Below, piece by piece: positions 7,448-15,970 of a DNA stretch of 64,000 bases; position 1 is the first letter of the stretch, and each line of letters starts with the position of its first letter. The DNA comes from an uncultured Elusimicrobia bacterium (GTDB taxonomy: Bacteria; Elusimicrobiota; Elusimicrobia; Elusimicrobiales; Elusimicrobiaceae): positions 1 through 64,000 of the forward strand of contig CAMZGO010000004.1 of assembly GCA_947306425.1 (NCBI GenBank), given 5' to 3'. Below the pieces are notes generated by a model, which was not told the DNA's origin, searched no databases, and saw only the letters and a list, made by a program, of their open reading frames with translations. The position numbers and the translations under genes are program-made.

Positions 7448-8938
7448 TTAATCATCCCTGTAGATTTCACAATTTTGAATATCTAAATTGGCACACAAAG
7501 CATTTAAATCATCTTCTTTTTGGGCTATAAGCAATATTTTATCGCCTTCCTGTAACTCCGTAGTACCGCGTGCTATTATATATTTACCCCTACGTTTTAA
7601 CATTATTGGCAAAGCATTATCTTCAAGCCCGAGTTGGCGTATTGTCATGCCGTGTTTAAGCAACTCCGGCGTAACTTTAATCTCTGAAGTTATAGCAATA
7701 TCTTCGGGAACATATACGGCAAAATCTTTATGTTTATAGTCAGTATCTAAGACATTAAACACTCTTGCAAAAAGCGGAACAGTAGTTCCCTGTAAAACAA
7801 GGGAAATAATCGTTATAAAAAATACTATATTAAAAATCGCCTTTGCAAAAGGTACCCCATCTACATAGGGGTAAGTAGCAAAAATTATGGGTACGGCTCC
7901 GCGAAGGCCGACCCAGGAAATAAATAATTTAGCTTGCTTTGTTATTTTTTTAAATGGCCATAAGCACAAAAATACGGTTAAAGGCCTTGAAATAAAGGTC
8001 ATAAATAAAGCAATAGCTATTGATACGGGTGCAAAAACAATAAGTTCACTGGGATTAACTAAAAGACCAAGCGCCAAAAACATTATTATCTGGCAAAGCC
8101 AGGCAATACCATCAAAAAATACTGTAACACTTTTCTTATAAGCGACCTTGTTATTACCAACTACAAGCCCCGCTATATAGACCGCCAAATAACCATTACC
8201 GTGCAAAAAGTCAGTAGCGGAAAAAATAAATAAAGCAAAAGATAAAAGTAAAACAGAATATAGGGAAGAATAATCCAGGTTTATACGATTCATTATAACA
8301 ACTGCCAAACGCCCCAAAATATACCCAAAAACAATGCCTAAAACAAATTGTATGACTAAGGTCCAAAGTATGATATCAATACTTAAATTGCTAAGTTTCA
8401 CAAAACTTATAAGCATAATTGTTAGCATATAAGCCATAGGGTCATTACTACCGCTTTCAAGTTCAAGTAAAGCACGAACATTACCTTGAATATGTAAATT
8501 TCTTGCTCTTAAAATTGAGAATACCGAAGCAGAATCCGTTGAAGACATAACCGAAGCCAACAATAAACATCCAATGAACCCAAAACCTTGTTTCAGCGAC
8601 GGGAAAAGATAAGCAAACAAACCGGTAAACACCGCCGTAAGTAAAACACCTAAAGTAGATAATATAATACCTTCCCAGGCAATAGGTTTAATATCACTTT
8701 CGCGCGTATCCATACCACCTGAAAACAAAATAATACTTAAAGCCACCATACCTATAAATTGTGCAATTTTGAAATTAGAAAACTGTATTCCAAGCCCGTC
8801 ACTTCCAAAAAGCATACCGACAATTAAAAACAGCAACAAAGCCGGCACACCAAAGCGGTATCCGGTCTTGCCTGCCAATATGCTGACAAACAAAAGCATT
8901 GAGCCTATAAGCAAGAAATTTCCTGCACTGAAAGTCAT
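7448..8938 (-). CDS. Cation/proton antiporter, CPA1 family with C-terminal TrkA-C-like domain
   Basis: The product is about 496 residues and starts at MTFSAGN (8938), where AGAGG lies seven bases upstream inside the end of lptB. A CPA1-type membrane domain with about 12 helices includes GSNDPMAYML, the ND site expected to bind the cation. A cytosolic C-terminal segment (EVKVTPELLKHGMTIRQLGL...GDKILLIAQKEDD) resembles TrkA-C. This architecture matches the NhaP2/CvrA K+(Na+)/H+ antiporters, which regulate cytoplasmic cation level and pH. Ion specificity cannot be read here. It is the last gene of the envelope operon starting at 14584. Confidence 0.85.
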   Translation of the reverse strand: MTFSAGNFLLIGSMLLFVSILAGKTGYRFGVPALLLFLIVGMLFGSDGLGIQFSNFKIAQFIGMVALSIILFSGGMDTRESDIKPIAWEGIILSTLGVLLTAVFTGLFAYLFPSLKQGFGFIGCLLLASVMSSTDSASVFSILRARNLHIQGNVRALLELESGSNDPMAYMLTIMLISFVKLSNLSIDIILWTLVIQFVLGIVFGYILGRLAVVIMNRINLDYSSLYSVLLLSFALFIFSATDFLHGNGYLAVYIAGLVVGNNKVAYKKSVTVFFDGIAWLCQIIMFLALGLLVNPSELIVFAPVSIAIALFMTFISRPLTVFLCLWPFKKITKQAKLFISWVGLRGAVPIIFATYPYVDGVPFAKAIFNIVFFITIISLVLQGTTVPLFARVFNVLDTDYKHKDFAVYVPEDIAITSEIKVTPELLKHGMTIRQLGLEDNALPIMLKRRGKYIIARGTTELQEGDKILLIAQKEDDLNALCANLDIQNCEIYRDD

Positions 8939-8948
8939 TAAAAACCTC

Positions 8949-9668
8949 TTACATTTTAAAGTTTTCGCCCAAATATAATTTACGGGCGTTATCATCCGAT
9001 AATAATTTATCGGGGCTGCCTTCTACCAAAATTTTGCCGTCATAGATTAGATAAGCGCGCTCGGTTAAAGGTAAGGTTTCACGCACATTATGGTCGGTAA
9101 TTAATATACCAAGCCCGCGGCTTTTAAGTTTAAAAATCATTTCCCTAAGTTCCGCAACAGTTATCGGGTCAATACCGACGAAAGGCTCATCAAGTAAAAT
9201 AATTTTAGGGTTACTTATCATACAACGGGCAATTTCCATACGCCGCTTTTCCCCGCCGGATAATGTCCACGCTTTTTGCTTGGCAAGTTTAGTTAAACCA
9301 AATTCCGTAAGAAGTTGTTCCACCCTTTCTATTCTTTTTTTAGGATTTGCTTCAAGACGTTCCAAAATAGCAAGCAAATTTTCCTCTACAGTAAGGCCGC
9401 GGAAAATTGTCGGTTCTTGCGCCAAATAACCAAGCCCGCAGCGCGCCCTCTCATACATAGGAAGTTTTGTAACATCTTTACCGTCAATAAATACCTTGCC
9501 CGAACTAGCAGCTATAAAACCAACAATCATATAAAATGAAGTTGTTTTCCCCGCTCCGTTCGGTCCAAGCAATCCAACAATTTCACCCGAATTAACTTTT
9601 AAAGAAACCCCTTTTACCACCAGGCGTTCTTTATAGGCCTTTTTTAAATCTACACCTAAAAGTTCCAT
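8949..9668 (-). CDS. lptB: LPS export ABC transporter ATPase LptB
   Basis: LptB is the ATPase that powers extraction of LPS from the inner membrane (LptB2FG). The 239-residue product has Walker A GPNGAGKTT, the Q-loop LAQEPTIFRGLTVEENL, signature LSGGEKRR, Walker B IILLDEP with FVGIDP, and the H-loop TDHNVRE. The LAQEPTIFRGLTVEEN stretch is specific to LptB among ABC proteins. I use the ATG at 9668, preceded by AAGGA six bases upstream, just after the lptA stop. LptF and LptG are not in the window. Confidence 0.95.
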   Translation of the reverse strand: MELLGVDLKKAYKERLVVKGVSLKVNSGEIVGLLGPNGAGKTTSFYMIVGFIAASSGKVFIDGKDVTKLPMYERARCGLGYLAQEPTIFRGLTVEENLLAILERLEANPKKRIERVEQLLTEFGLTKLAKQKAWTLSGGEKRRMEIARCMISNPKIILLDEPFVGIDPITVAELREMIFKLKSRGLGILITDHNVRETLPLTERAYLIYDGKILVEGSPDKLLSDDNARKLYLGENFKM

Positions 9669-9670
9669 AA

Positions 9671-10384
9671 TCAATCCTTTAACTTTTTAAGATTTTCTTT
9701 TGTAAGCAAATCCTTTTCCAAAGTAATCCAACCCTGTGAATTACCTAAAGCCTTAAACTCCTGCGTATTGGTATTAACGGTAATTTTGTCCGCTTGGAGT
9801 GCATAACTGCCGTCTTTATTTTTACCGATAAGAACAGGCCTTACTTTTAATGCTTCAAAAATACCGTTGATTCTGTCAAAAGTTGCACTTTCTGCCTTTA
9901 AGGTATTTTCTTTATCACTTAACTGTACATTACCGCTTACTTCAAAAAAACTTGCTTTCTTTGAAAATTCCACTTTATCTGCAATTAAAGTATAAATATT
10001 GTCAGGCGTTAGATAGATTATTTTTACTTGTGCTTTCTTAGTACCTTTGGCAAAGCCGAGGTCCTTTCTTTGGTTATAAAACACTTTATCTGCTGTTAAG
10101 GACAGGTAAGTTTCCCCTTCTATCCTTGATAAAAATACATTACCGGAAAGTTCATATTCTTTTGCTTTTCTTTTTGATAAAGCCCTATCTGCCAATATTT
10201 TGTAAACATCATTTTCGTAGCGGACATTTCCTATAAATTCTTCTTCAAAAACATCTTTTCTTATAACCCACCTATCACTTTTTACCATACCACCCAAAAG
10301 AAGTGAAATATCCCCCTCTTGTGTTTGACAAAAAACAAAAGGTGCAAGAAGAAAAAAGAAAAAAATCAAGTAAATATTCTTCAT
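9671..10384 (-). CDS. lptA: LptA/OstA-like periplasmic LPS transport protein
   Basis: This 237-residue protein has a signal peptide (MKNIYLIFFFFLLAPFVFC) and repeated beta-strand units of the OstA_N type (YELSGNVFLSRIEGETYLSLTADKVFY, FFEVSGNVQLSDKENTLKAESATFD). LptA forms the periplasmic bridge for LPS between LptC and LptD. It is longer than the Escherichia protein (about 185), which suggests one extra jelly-roll repeat. Its position between lptC and lptB, with a 4 nt overlap with lptC, supports the call. Confidence 0.85.
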   Translation of the reverse strand: MKNIYLIFFFFLLAPFVFCQTQEGDISLLLGGMVKSDRWVIRKDVFEEEFIGNVRYENDVYKILADRALSKRKAKEYELSGNVFLSRIEGETYLSLTADKVFYNQRKDLGFAKGTKKAQVKIIYLTPDNIYTLIADKVEFSKKASFFEVSGNVQLSDKENTLKAESATFDRINGIFEALKVRPVLIGKNKDGSYALQADKITVNTNTQEFKALGNSQGWITLEKDLLTKENLKKLKD

Positions 10385-10905
10385 TTTAATGCTTTTAAAC
10401 CGTCTAAATTAGGGGGTAAATCCGTTACTTGGTTAAAAATTTCTATATTGGCAAACCCGTTATCTGCTTTCAAAGCCTTACCTTTAACAGTTACCCCTCC
10501 CCTCTTTAAAGTGAAAGGAACATTTGTCCAGGCTGTTTTGGTGTCTGTATTATAAAAAAGTTTCTCGGTAGTAAGTTTTGAATTATCCTCTTTGACATTA
10601 ACTGTTACCGATCCCCAAAAAGTTATAACATTCTCTTTAAAGGATGCATTTTTCGCAATAAGGGTTGCTTCGTCTTTCTGACCGGAATTAAAAATAATTT
10701 TCGGGTTCACCATTGTAATATAACGGTCATCATAAAAATCGGCAGAACTTGCTTTAAGTTTCCAAGATGTAGCGCCGGAAGAAGTTTCCTGCATAACAAC
10801 ATCTTCCGCTCTTTGTGCAGGGATTACCTGCCCCGCACCTGAAGTATTATTTTGGCAGGCGCTTATCAAAAAAGGTAAAAAAATAAATATTAGAAACTTT
10901 TTCAT
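10381..10905 (-). CDS. lptC: LptC-like LPS export protein, predicted lipoprotein
   Basis: The start at 10905 (MKKFLIFIFLPFLISAC) gives a lipoprotein signal with lipobox LISAC and a 174-residue product. The body has the LptC pattern of strands (SWKLKASSADFYDDRYITMVNPKI, FWGSVTVNVKEDNSKLTTEKLFYN). LptC normally has an uncleaved membrane helix; here a lipidated cysteine would anchor it instead, an inference from the lipobox. It follows kdsD by one base and overlaps lptA by 4 nt. An in-frame ATG ten codons upstream is less likely. Confidence 0.82.
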   Translation of the reverse strand: MKKFLIFIFLPFLISACQNNTSGAGQVIPAQRAEDVVMQETSSGATSWKLKASSADFYDDRYITMVNPKIIFNSGQKDEATLIAKNASFKENVITFWGSVTVNVKEDNSKLTTEKLFYNTDTKTAWTNVPFTLKRGGVTVKGKALKADNGFANIEIFNQVTDLPPNLDGLKALK

Positions 10906-10906
10906 C

Positions 10907-11905
10907 TCACTTTTTTGCAAGGGCGATAAATTCAATTAAATTATCTTTATCTAAAAAACCAATAACTTTATTTTTAGAGTCTACCACCGGTGCATTATCA
11001 AATTTACGCTCATTTATAATTTTTGCCGCTTCTATGGCAGGCATATCTTTAGGGAAAGCAAAGGGGTTTTGTGTCATTACTTTGGTTATCTTAAGGTTTA
11101 ATATATCTTGCTTTTTTTGGAGTAAACGCCTTAAATCACCATCGGTAAAAAAACCTTTTAAACACCCCTTTTTGTCAACAACGGCTGCAGCGCCGGTTTT
11201 ATTTTTAGTCATTACAAGCAAAGTATCTTGCACCGTTGCACTTTCTGAAACTACGGGGTTTTTCCCTTTAAACATAATGTCTTTAACGAAATAAGTCAAC
11301 AATTTACCAAGGGTCCCGCCGGGATGAAAAAAGGCAAAGTCCTCTTTATGAAAATTCTTAATTTGCATTAAGCATATTGCCAAAGCATCGCCTAAAGCAA
11401 GCATCGCGGTTGTGGAGGAAGTCGGCGCAAGATTGTAAGGACAGGCCTCACGTTTAACTTTAACTTCAAGGCAAATATCTGCCATTTTACCAAGCGTGGA
11501 ATTTTTGTGCCCTGTTAAAGCAATAATTTTAATACGCTCTTTTTTAAGGGGGGTTAGAATTTTACTTAATTCTTCCGTCTCACCTGAAAAAGATAAAGCC
11601 AATACAATATCTTTAGTGGTAATCATACCAAGGTCCCCATGCAGGGCCTCTGTCGGATGTACAAAAAAGGAGGGTGTCCCCGTAGAAGCCAAAGTAGCAG
11701 AAATTTTGCGCCCTATATGCCCGCTCTTACCAATACCGACAACTACTAACCTCCCTCCGGATTTGCTTACAAGCAAGGCAGCATTAACAAAATCTTTCCC
11801 AAGCAATTTTGCAGTATCATTAAGGGCAGTTTCTTCTGAAACAAAAACTTCTTTAGCCCTTTTTAAAATATTTTCACTCTGTATTTTCTGGTTTATTTTA
11901 GCCAT
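10907..11905 (-). CDS. kdsD: Arabinose-5-phosphate isomerase (SIS plus two CBS domains)
   Basis: KdsD converts ribulose 5-phosphate to arabinose 5-phosphate, the first step of Kdo synthesis. The 332-residue product has a SIS domain at about residues 35-190 (GIGKSGHIGRKISATLASTG, HPTEALHGDLGM, SFSGETEEL) and two CBS motifs at about 210-330. Length and domain order match the KdsD/KpsF family. GGAGG seven bases before the ATG at 11905 is a strong ribosome site, placed inside the small ORF upstream. Confidence 0.95.
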   Translation of the reverse strand: MAKINQKIQSENILKRAKEVFVSEETALNDTAKLLGKDFVNAALLVSKSGGRLVVVGIGKSGHIGRKISATLASTGTPSFFVHPTEALHGDLGMITTKDIVLALSFSGETEELSKILTPLKKERIKIIALTGHKNSTLGKMADICLEVKVKREACPYNLAPTSSTTAMLALGDALAICLMQIKNFHKEDFAFFHPGGTLGKLLTYFVKDIMFKGKNPVVSESATVQDTLLVMTKNKTGAAAVVDKKGCLKGFFTDGDLRRLLQKKQDILNLKITKVMTQNPFAFPKDMPAIEAAKIINERKFDNAPVVDSKNKVIGFLDKDNLIEFIALAKK

Positions 11906-12063
11906 GGGGTAACCTCCGCAGAAATAGTTCTTTTATGATACGGCTTCGGTAGTTTGTCAGTTACCGCGCTGATAATAAAAAATAGGACAAGCAGACAAGC
12001 ATAAATAACAGCAACTGCTTTAAAAGTCTTGATAAATGTCTCTTTTAAATCATCTTTTGGCAT
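11893..12063 (-). CDS. Small membrane protein between kdsA and kdsD (56 residues)
   Basis: A 56-codon ORF starts at ATG 12063 inside the end of kdsA (19 nt overlap), with GAGG seven bases upstream. It ends at TAA 11893-11895, overlapping the kdsD start by 13 nt. The product starts MPKDDLKETFIKTFKAV, then has one transmembrane helix (AVAVIYACLLVLFFIISAV) and a short basic tail (DKLPKPYHKRTISAEV). Coupling on both sides and the strong ribosome site argue that it is real. I do not recognise the family. KdsC usually sits near this position in proteobacterial operons but is a phosphatase of about 190 residues, so this is not KdsC. Confidence 0.75.
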   Translation of the reverse strand: MPKDDLKETFIKTFKAVAVIYACLLVLFFIISAVTDKLPKPYHKRTISAEVTPWLK

Positions 12064-12893
12064 TTCGTTACCTCGTCAATAACGGTCATTTGCTTTATAA
12101 CTTCTTTTAATTCCGGCAAACTTAAAGTATTTGCTTTATCGGAAAGGGCTTGTTCCGGGTGCGGATGTGCCTCAAAAAATACACCTGCAATACCTGCACC
12201 GGCAGCGGCACGCGCCAAAGTTAGAGCAACGGTTTTATCACCGCCGGTTGAACCTGCACCGGACGGTTTTTGCATAGAGTGTGTTAAATCAAAAATAACG
12301 GGGTAAGCGCTACGGCGCATAATTTCAAAACTGCGCATATCTACCACCAAATCACCGTAACCGAAAGAGGCCCCGCGTTCCGTAAGCAAAATATTTCTAT
12401 TGCCTGTGCTTTCAATTTTCTTAATAATTTCACAAACCGCTTGCGGTGCTAAAAACTGCCCTTTTTTGACATTAATTACTTTACCCGTTTTTGCGGCTGC
12501 CAAAACCAAATCCGTTTGACGGCACAAAAAAGCCGGTATTTGTAAAATATCTGCAACTTTAGCAGCTTCTTTTGCTTGATAAGGTTCGTGAATATCTGTT
12601 AAAACCGGCACTTTATACTTTTGTTTTACTTCGGCGAGCAAAGCAAGGCCCTTTTCAAGCCCTACACCGCGGTAAGAATTAATTGAACTTCTATTTGCTT
12701 TATCAAAAGAGGCCTTAAAAACGAAAGGTACTTTTGCCCTTTTCATCAAAGCACAAATTTGTTTGGCAGTATCTAAAAATACCTTTTCGCCCTCAATTAC
12801 GCAAGGGCCGCCCATAAACACTAAAGGCAAAGTGTTTGAGAATTTAATATTACCAACTTTTACTGTTTTTTGTTTTATATTCATTTTTTCCAT
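12045..12893 (-). CDS. kdsA: 3-deoxy-8-phosphooctulonate (Kdo-8-P) synthase
   Basis: KdsA condenses phosphoenolpyruvate with arabinose 5-phosphate to make Kdo-8-phosphate for LPS inner core. The 282-residue TIM-barrel protein shows GGPCVIEG, FKASFDKANRSS, LTDIHEP, DILQIPAFLCRQTDL, NVKKGQF and DLTHSMQKP, all class features. The start at 12893 or the in-frame ATG at 12884 are both possible. It follows mgtC by four bases. Presence of kdsA, kdsD and lptABC in one operon shows the organism builds a Kdo-containing outer membrane. Confidence 0.96.
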   Translation of the reverse strand: MEKMNIKQKTVKVGNIKFSNTLPLVFMGGPCVIEGEKVFLDTAKQICALMKRAKVPFVFKASFDKANRSSINSYRGVGLEKGLALLAEVKQKYKVPVLTDIHEPYQAKEAAKVADILQIPAFLCRQTDLVLAAAKTGKVINVKKGQFLAPQAVCEIIKKIESTGNRNILLTERGASFGYGDLVVDMRSFEIMRRSAYPVIFDLTHSMQKPSGAGSTGGDKTVALTLARAAAGAGIAGVFFEAHPHPEQALSDKANTLSLPELKEVIKQMTVIDEVTKCQKMI

Positions 12894-12897
12894 ACAG

Positions 12898-13539
12898 TTA
12901 ACGGTCCAAACTTATAATTTGATTATCTGTAACAAGTTCTCTAAAAATTAATTTAAAAGAATTTTCGGACATATCCGTAACAAGTTTTAATACAATTTTC
13001 CCGTCCGATTTATAAAATTGTTTTTTGATTATTGTTCCGCCGGCATTTTTAATAGCATTATCAACTTTGGTAACAACTTCCATATTAGGTTCGCATTTAA
13101 CGGTGATATATTCAAAAGTTTTGACGGAATCAAAAGCATTTAAGGCCCTTCTCAAAAATATTTGCAAAATAAGCACACAAATTACAGCAAAACCGGCAAA
13201 AGCAAATTCACCATACCCCGTTGCCATACCTACAGCAGCAACTACCCAAATACCTGCCGCCGTAGTTAAGCCTGAAATTTTGTTACCTTCCCTTATTATT
13301 GAACCGGCACCCAAAAAACCGACGCCGGTTACTATTTGGGCAGCGATTCTTGCCGGATCTCCGCCGAAATATTGTGCCGATAACAAAGATACTATTGCAA
13401 AAACCGTTGAACCCAAACAAATTAAAGTATTTGTTGAAAACCCTGCCGGTTTATCATGGTACTGCCTCTCAAAACCCAACACAGCCCCGAAGAAGAACGA
13501 TAGAGATAATCTAATTAAAGCATCAGTTAATGTTATCAT
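12898..13539 (-). CDS. MgtC/SapB family membrane protein
   Basis: The 213-residue product has about five transmembrane helices and the MgtC signature: RLSLSFFFGAVLGFERQ, GSTVFAIVSL, DPARIAAQIVTGVGFLGAGSII and GLTTAAGIWVVAAVGMA. A small cytosolic ACT-like tail follows (about 140-213). MgtC proteins affect growth at low magnesium and, in pathogens, the F1Fo ATPase; the function here is unknown. It starts one base after the DUF1646 stop and is part of the envelope operon. Confidence 0.88.
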   Translation of the reverse strand: MITLTDALIRLSLSFFFGAVLGFERQYHDKPAGFSTNTLICLGSTVFAIVSLLSAQYFGGDPARIAAQIVTGVGFLGAGSIIREGNKISGLTTAAGIWVVAAVGMATGYGEFAFAGFAVICVLILQIFLRRALNAFDSVKTFEYITVKCEPNMEVVTKVDNAIKNAGGTIIKKQFYKSDGKIVLKLVTDMSENSFKLIFRELVTDNQIISLDR

Positions 13540-13540
13540 T

Positions 13541-14584
13541 TTAATTCACACTAGGCAAAACTTCAAGCACTATAAAATAGAGCAACATTATCGCAACACC
13601 TATTGGTAATGCCTGTTTTGCCCACTCCTTACTTTTAATTTTAAATTTTGAAGCACAAATTATATTTGGAATATTACCCGGTATCAAAAAGCCGCCTGAA
13701 ATTACTAAACCCATAAGTAAAAATTCAATTTGAGTATTTGTCATACTCGGCACAATTTCGGCTGCGGCCAAAGTAGCATTATCTAAAATTGCGGAAATTG
13801 AGTTGGCCCAATACAAAGCAGCCAAAGGTAATTTCATAATACTTATTTCCGCCAAAGGTGTAAGACCATGCCCGAAAAATACCAAAGCCATAATAAATAG
13901 ATAAACTTTCGCGGCACGTATTACAATATCTTTTGCACTGTCTGCTTCCACGTGATGTTGATTTTTATTTTGTACATCTTTAGTACGCCCGGCCATATAA
14001 GCAAAAAATATCACACCCGGTATGATCAGATACCAAAGCAAATCAAGAAGATAAAAAAATGTTGCGTGGTGGGGCTCTCCCGAAAGTTTACTTATAACTA
14101 TTGTTGAAAGCGGTTCACCTATAGGCGTTAAAATTGCACCGAAACCGATAGCAAAACAGCCCATAACAATAACATGTACGGTGTCGCGTCTTGTCAAACG
14201 TAAAGTAGAGGCGATTTCACAAAGTATCAAAGCAGCAATTATTGCAGTTATTACACTTGACAAAAACCCCAAAGTGGCGACAAACAAAACTATAGTACCT
14301 TTTAAGCCGATTTTTATCTCCACATGCTCAATAAAATTTGTGATTACTTTCCTGAATTTCCTAAAAAGTAACCCGATAATTAACACAGCCAAAGATATTT
14401 TTACCGGTTCCATTAAAGCATCTCCTACGAGATGCCAACTCCAAGCCCCTATAGTAGTTACGGCAATAAGGCCAAGGACAAACAAAAAAGTTTCAAGCTG
14501 CTGCTCTACGGCATGAACTAAAAAAGGCAAAAATAATGCCAATAAAATTACTACTGTTAAAATTATAATCACAAGTGTACTCAT
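13541..14584 (-). CDS. DUF1646-type putative ion permease
   Basis: A 347-residue integral membrane protein with about ten helices. The segments GAILTPIGEPLSTIVISKL and FLIPGNIPNIICASKFKI resemble the two inverted half-sites of IT-superfamily sodium-coupled transporters. The best family match I can recognise is DUF1646. The substrate is unknown. It heads the envelope operon. GAGGGGAG precedes its ATG, and a TATAAT -10 box is at 14601-14606, giving a leader of only about ten bases. Confidence 0.75.
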   Translation of the reverse strand: MSTLVIIILTVVILLALFLPFLVHAVEQQLETFLFVLGLIAVTTIGAWSWHLVGDALMEPVKISLAVLIIGLLFRKFRKVITNFIEHVEIKIGLKGTIVLFVATLGFLSSVITAIIAALILCEIASTLRLTRRDTVHVIVMGCFAIGFGAILTPIGEPLSTIVISKLSGEPHHATFFYLLDLLWYLIIPGVIFFAYMAGRTKDVQNKNQHHVEADSAKDIVIRAAKVYLFIMALVFFGHGLTPLAEISIMKLPLAALYWANSISAILDNATLAAAEIVPSMTNTQIEFLLMGLVISGGFLIPGNIPNIICASKFKIKSKEWAKQALPIGVAIMLLYFIVLEVLPSVN

Positions 14585-14600
14585 AAACTCCCCTCTTTAT

Positions 14601-14606
14601 ATTATA
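14601..14606 (-). promoter_or_regulatory. -10 box (TATAAT) of the nine-gene envelope operon
   Basis: TATAAT on the minus strand, 16 bases before the ATG at 14584, with GAGGGGAG in between. No other good promoter is visible down to lptB, and gene gaps are 10 bases or fewer, so this probably drives the whole operon. Confidence 0.6.
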
Positions 14607-14637
14607 CTATAAATTGGAAAATCTAACTTTCTTGTTT

Positions 14638-15102
14638 TTAGTCTGAGAAAGGACACCAGTTTATTTTTCTTTTTGTTCCGCCAAAATATTTGTATGCCAA
14701 TTTATTTTTAAGCAGTAATTTTGATAGGTCTATTTCTTCGCCGAATAAGATATTTTTTACCTCGCAAAGTAAGCGAAAATATTTGTCACGCTCGCAATTC
14801 TTTAAAATAATACTACCAACTGATAGGAAATCTTGTGTTAATTTCTTGGCTCTTTTGGCGGCGGCTTTTTCGCATTTATTTGCTGTTTTTATTTCAGGTG
14901 TATCAATATCTTTTACCCGCACTGATATATTACTGCAAAATATAGGGTAACCGCAAGGCAGATTTACTTTAAAAGTATCGCCGTCATAAACAGAAACAAT
15001 TTTGACATCATAAAAATCTTGTACAGGTTTTGCAAACAAAATACTAGCAACGAATAATAAACAAATAATTATCAGTGTCTTTTTAGAAATAAAAACGGCC
15101 AT
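14638..15102 (-). CDS. Secreted staphylococcal-nuclease-like (SNase) protein
   Basis: The product is 154 residues from the ATG at 15102. A signal peptide (MAVFISKKTLIIICLLFVASILFA) is followed by an SNase OB-fold: VKIVSVYDGDTFKVN, SVRVKDIDTPEIK, ERDKYFRLLCEV and LSKLLLKNKLAYKYF. The catalytic set (Asp in DGDT, Arg in VRV, Glu in TPE, Arg in KYFR) appears present, so it should cut nucleic acids in the periplasm or outside the cell. No ribosome site precedes the ATG. The first codons overlap the 3' stem and U run of a structured RNA (15091-15332), so how it is expressed is unclear. In-frame ATGs upstream lie inside that RNA. Confidence 0.85.
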   Translation of the reverse strand: MAVFISKKTLIIICLLFVASILFAKPVQDFYDVKIVSVYDGDTFKVNLPCGYPIFCSNISVRVKDIDTPEIKTANKCEKAAAKRAKKLTQDFLSVGSIILKNCERDKYFRLLCEVKNILFGEEIDLSKLLLKNKLAYKYFGGTKRKINWCPFSD

Positions 15103-15332
15103 AATTATTTTATGCCTATACAAATCCATAAAATAAAAATAGCCGTAGCCCTCTAAAGAGGACATTTGGTATAAATCAAAAGGTTAATTAGGCCCTTTGA
15201 TTTATACCTTACGCACTATTTTTGGTTTGTACAGGATCTTTATGAATTTTACTCATAAAGATGATCTCTTTTCACAAAAGAGTCCAAAAATAGAATGAAA
15301 GTCGCAAAAAACGACTGTATACTATTATTATA
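15091..15332 (-). ncRNA. Structured RNA, pilin-leader family (copy D, before nuclease)
   Basis: Minus strand. TATAAT (15332-15327) is followed by P0 (15316-15300, AGUCG/CGACU). P1 is UUUUUGG (15290-15284) with CCAAAAA (15225-15219) and encloses two hairpins. P4 is a long hairpin (15208-15168), followed by a P5 hairpin. The pseudoknot pairs CCUGUACAAA (15235-15226) with UUUGUAUAGG (15124-15115), one G-U pair. The closing stem is formed by ACGGCU (15146-15141) and GGCCGU (15100-15095), then a U run. It shares the order and single-stranded motifs (ACCAAAAAU, AAAUGU after P4) of the other copies but lacks the start-stop ATG. Its 3' end overlaps the nuclease start codon. Confidence 0.78.
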
Positions 15333-15450
15333 TCAAAATTGAAAGGTAAAACGGACAAAGTCACTCTGTAGCACTGTACTAAAATAAAAACTAAAATTTA
15401 TCAAAAATACGCCGACGGCAAATAACAACAATTGCAGATTGCTTATTTGC

Positions 15451-15456
15451 TATAAT
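15451..15456 (+). promoter_or_regulatory. -10 box (TATAAT) for smpB, leaderless arrangement
   Basis: TATAAT ends six bases before the ATG at 15463 and no Shine-Dalgarno sequence is present. Transcription is expected to begin at the start codon. Confidence 0.65.
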
Positions 15457-15462
15457 ATATAC

Positions 15463-15930
15463 ATGAGAAAGAAAGGCATTGAGGTCATCGCCACCAACCG
15501 CCAAGCCCTGCACGAGTATTTCATCTTAGATACTTTTGAGGCAGGCTTAGTTTTACTCGGTGCTGAAATAAAGGCTCTCCGTAACAAGGAGTGTTCCTTA
15601 CGCTCGGCTTTTGTCCGCATAGACGGGGGCGAAGCACAAATTATAAATCTAAACATCAAACCTTATGCTTTTAATACCCATACGGTTTTGGACCCTACAA
15701 GAACACGCAAATTGTTACTTAACCGTAGGGAGATAAATAAACTTGCCGCCGCAAGCGAAGTTAAAGGGCAAACTATTGTTCCGCTTGAAATATATCTTAA
15801 AAACGGCTGGGCAAAAGTTAAAATCGCTTTAGCAAAAGGTAAACATTTATTTGATAAGCGCAAAACCCTAAAGGACAAAGCGGTCGCACGTGATATGGAA
15901 CGCAGTTTCAAAAATAAATTTAAGTTGTAA
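15463..15930 (+). CDS. smpB: SsrA-binding protein SmpB
   Basis: SmpB delivers tmRNA to stalled ribosomes for trans-translation. The 155-residue product (from MRKKGIEV) has the OB-fold motifs ATNRQALHEYFI, LGAEIKALR, SLRSAFVRIDGGEA and NINIKPYA-like NLNIKPYAF, and the basic tail HLFDKRKTLKDKAVARDMERSFKNK. Upstream in-frame codons are disfavoured because a consensus -10 box overlaps them. The tmRNA gene itself was not found in the window. Confidence 0.95.
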   Translation: MRKKGIEVIATNRQALHEYFILDTFEAGLVLLGAEIKALRNKECSLRSAFVRIDGGEAQIINLNIKPYAFNTHTVLDPTRTRKLLLNRREINKLAAASEVKGQTIVPLEIYLKNGWAKVKIALAKGKHLFDKRKTLKDKAVARDMERSFKNKFKL

Positions 15931-15970
15931 TTTGATATACTATATAATATCGCATTAAATAAGGAGAATT

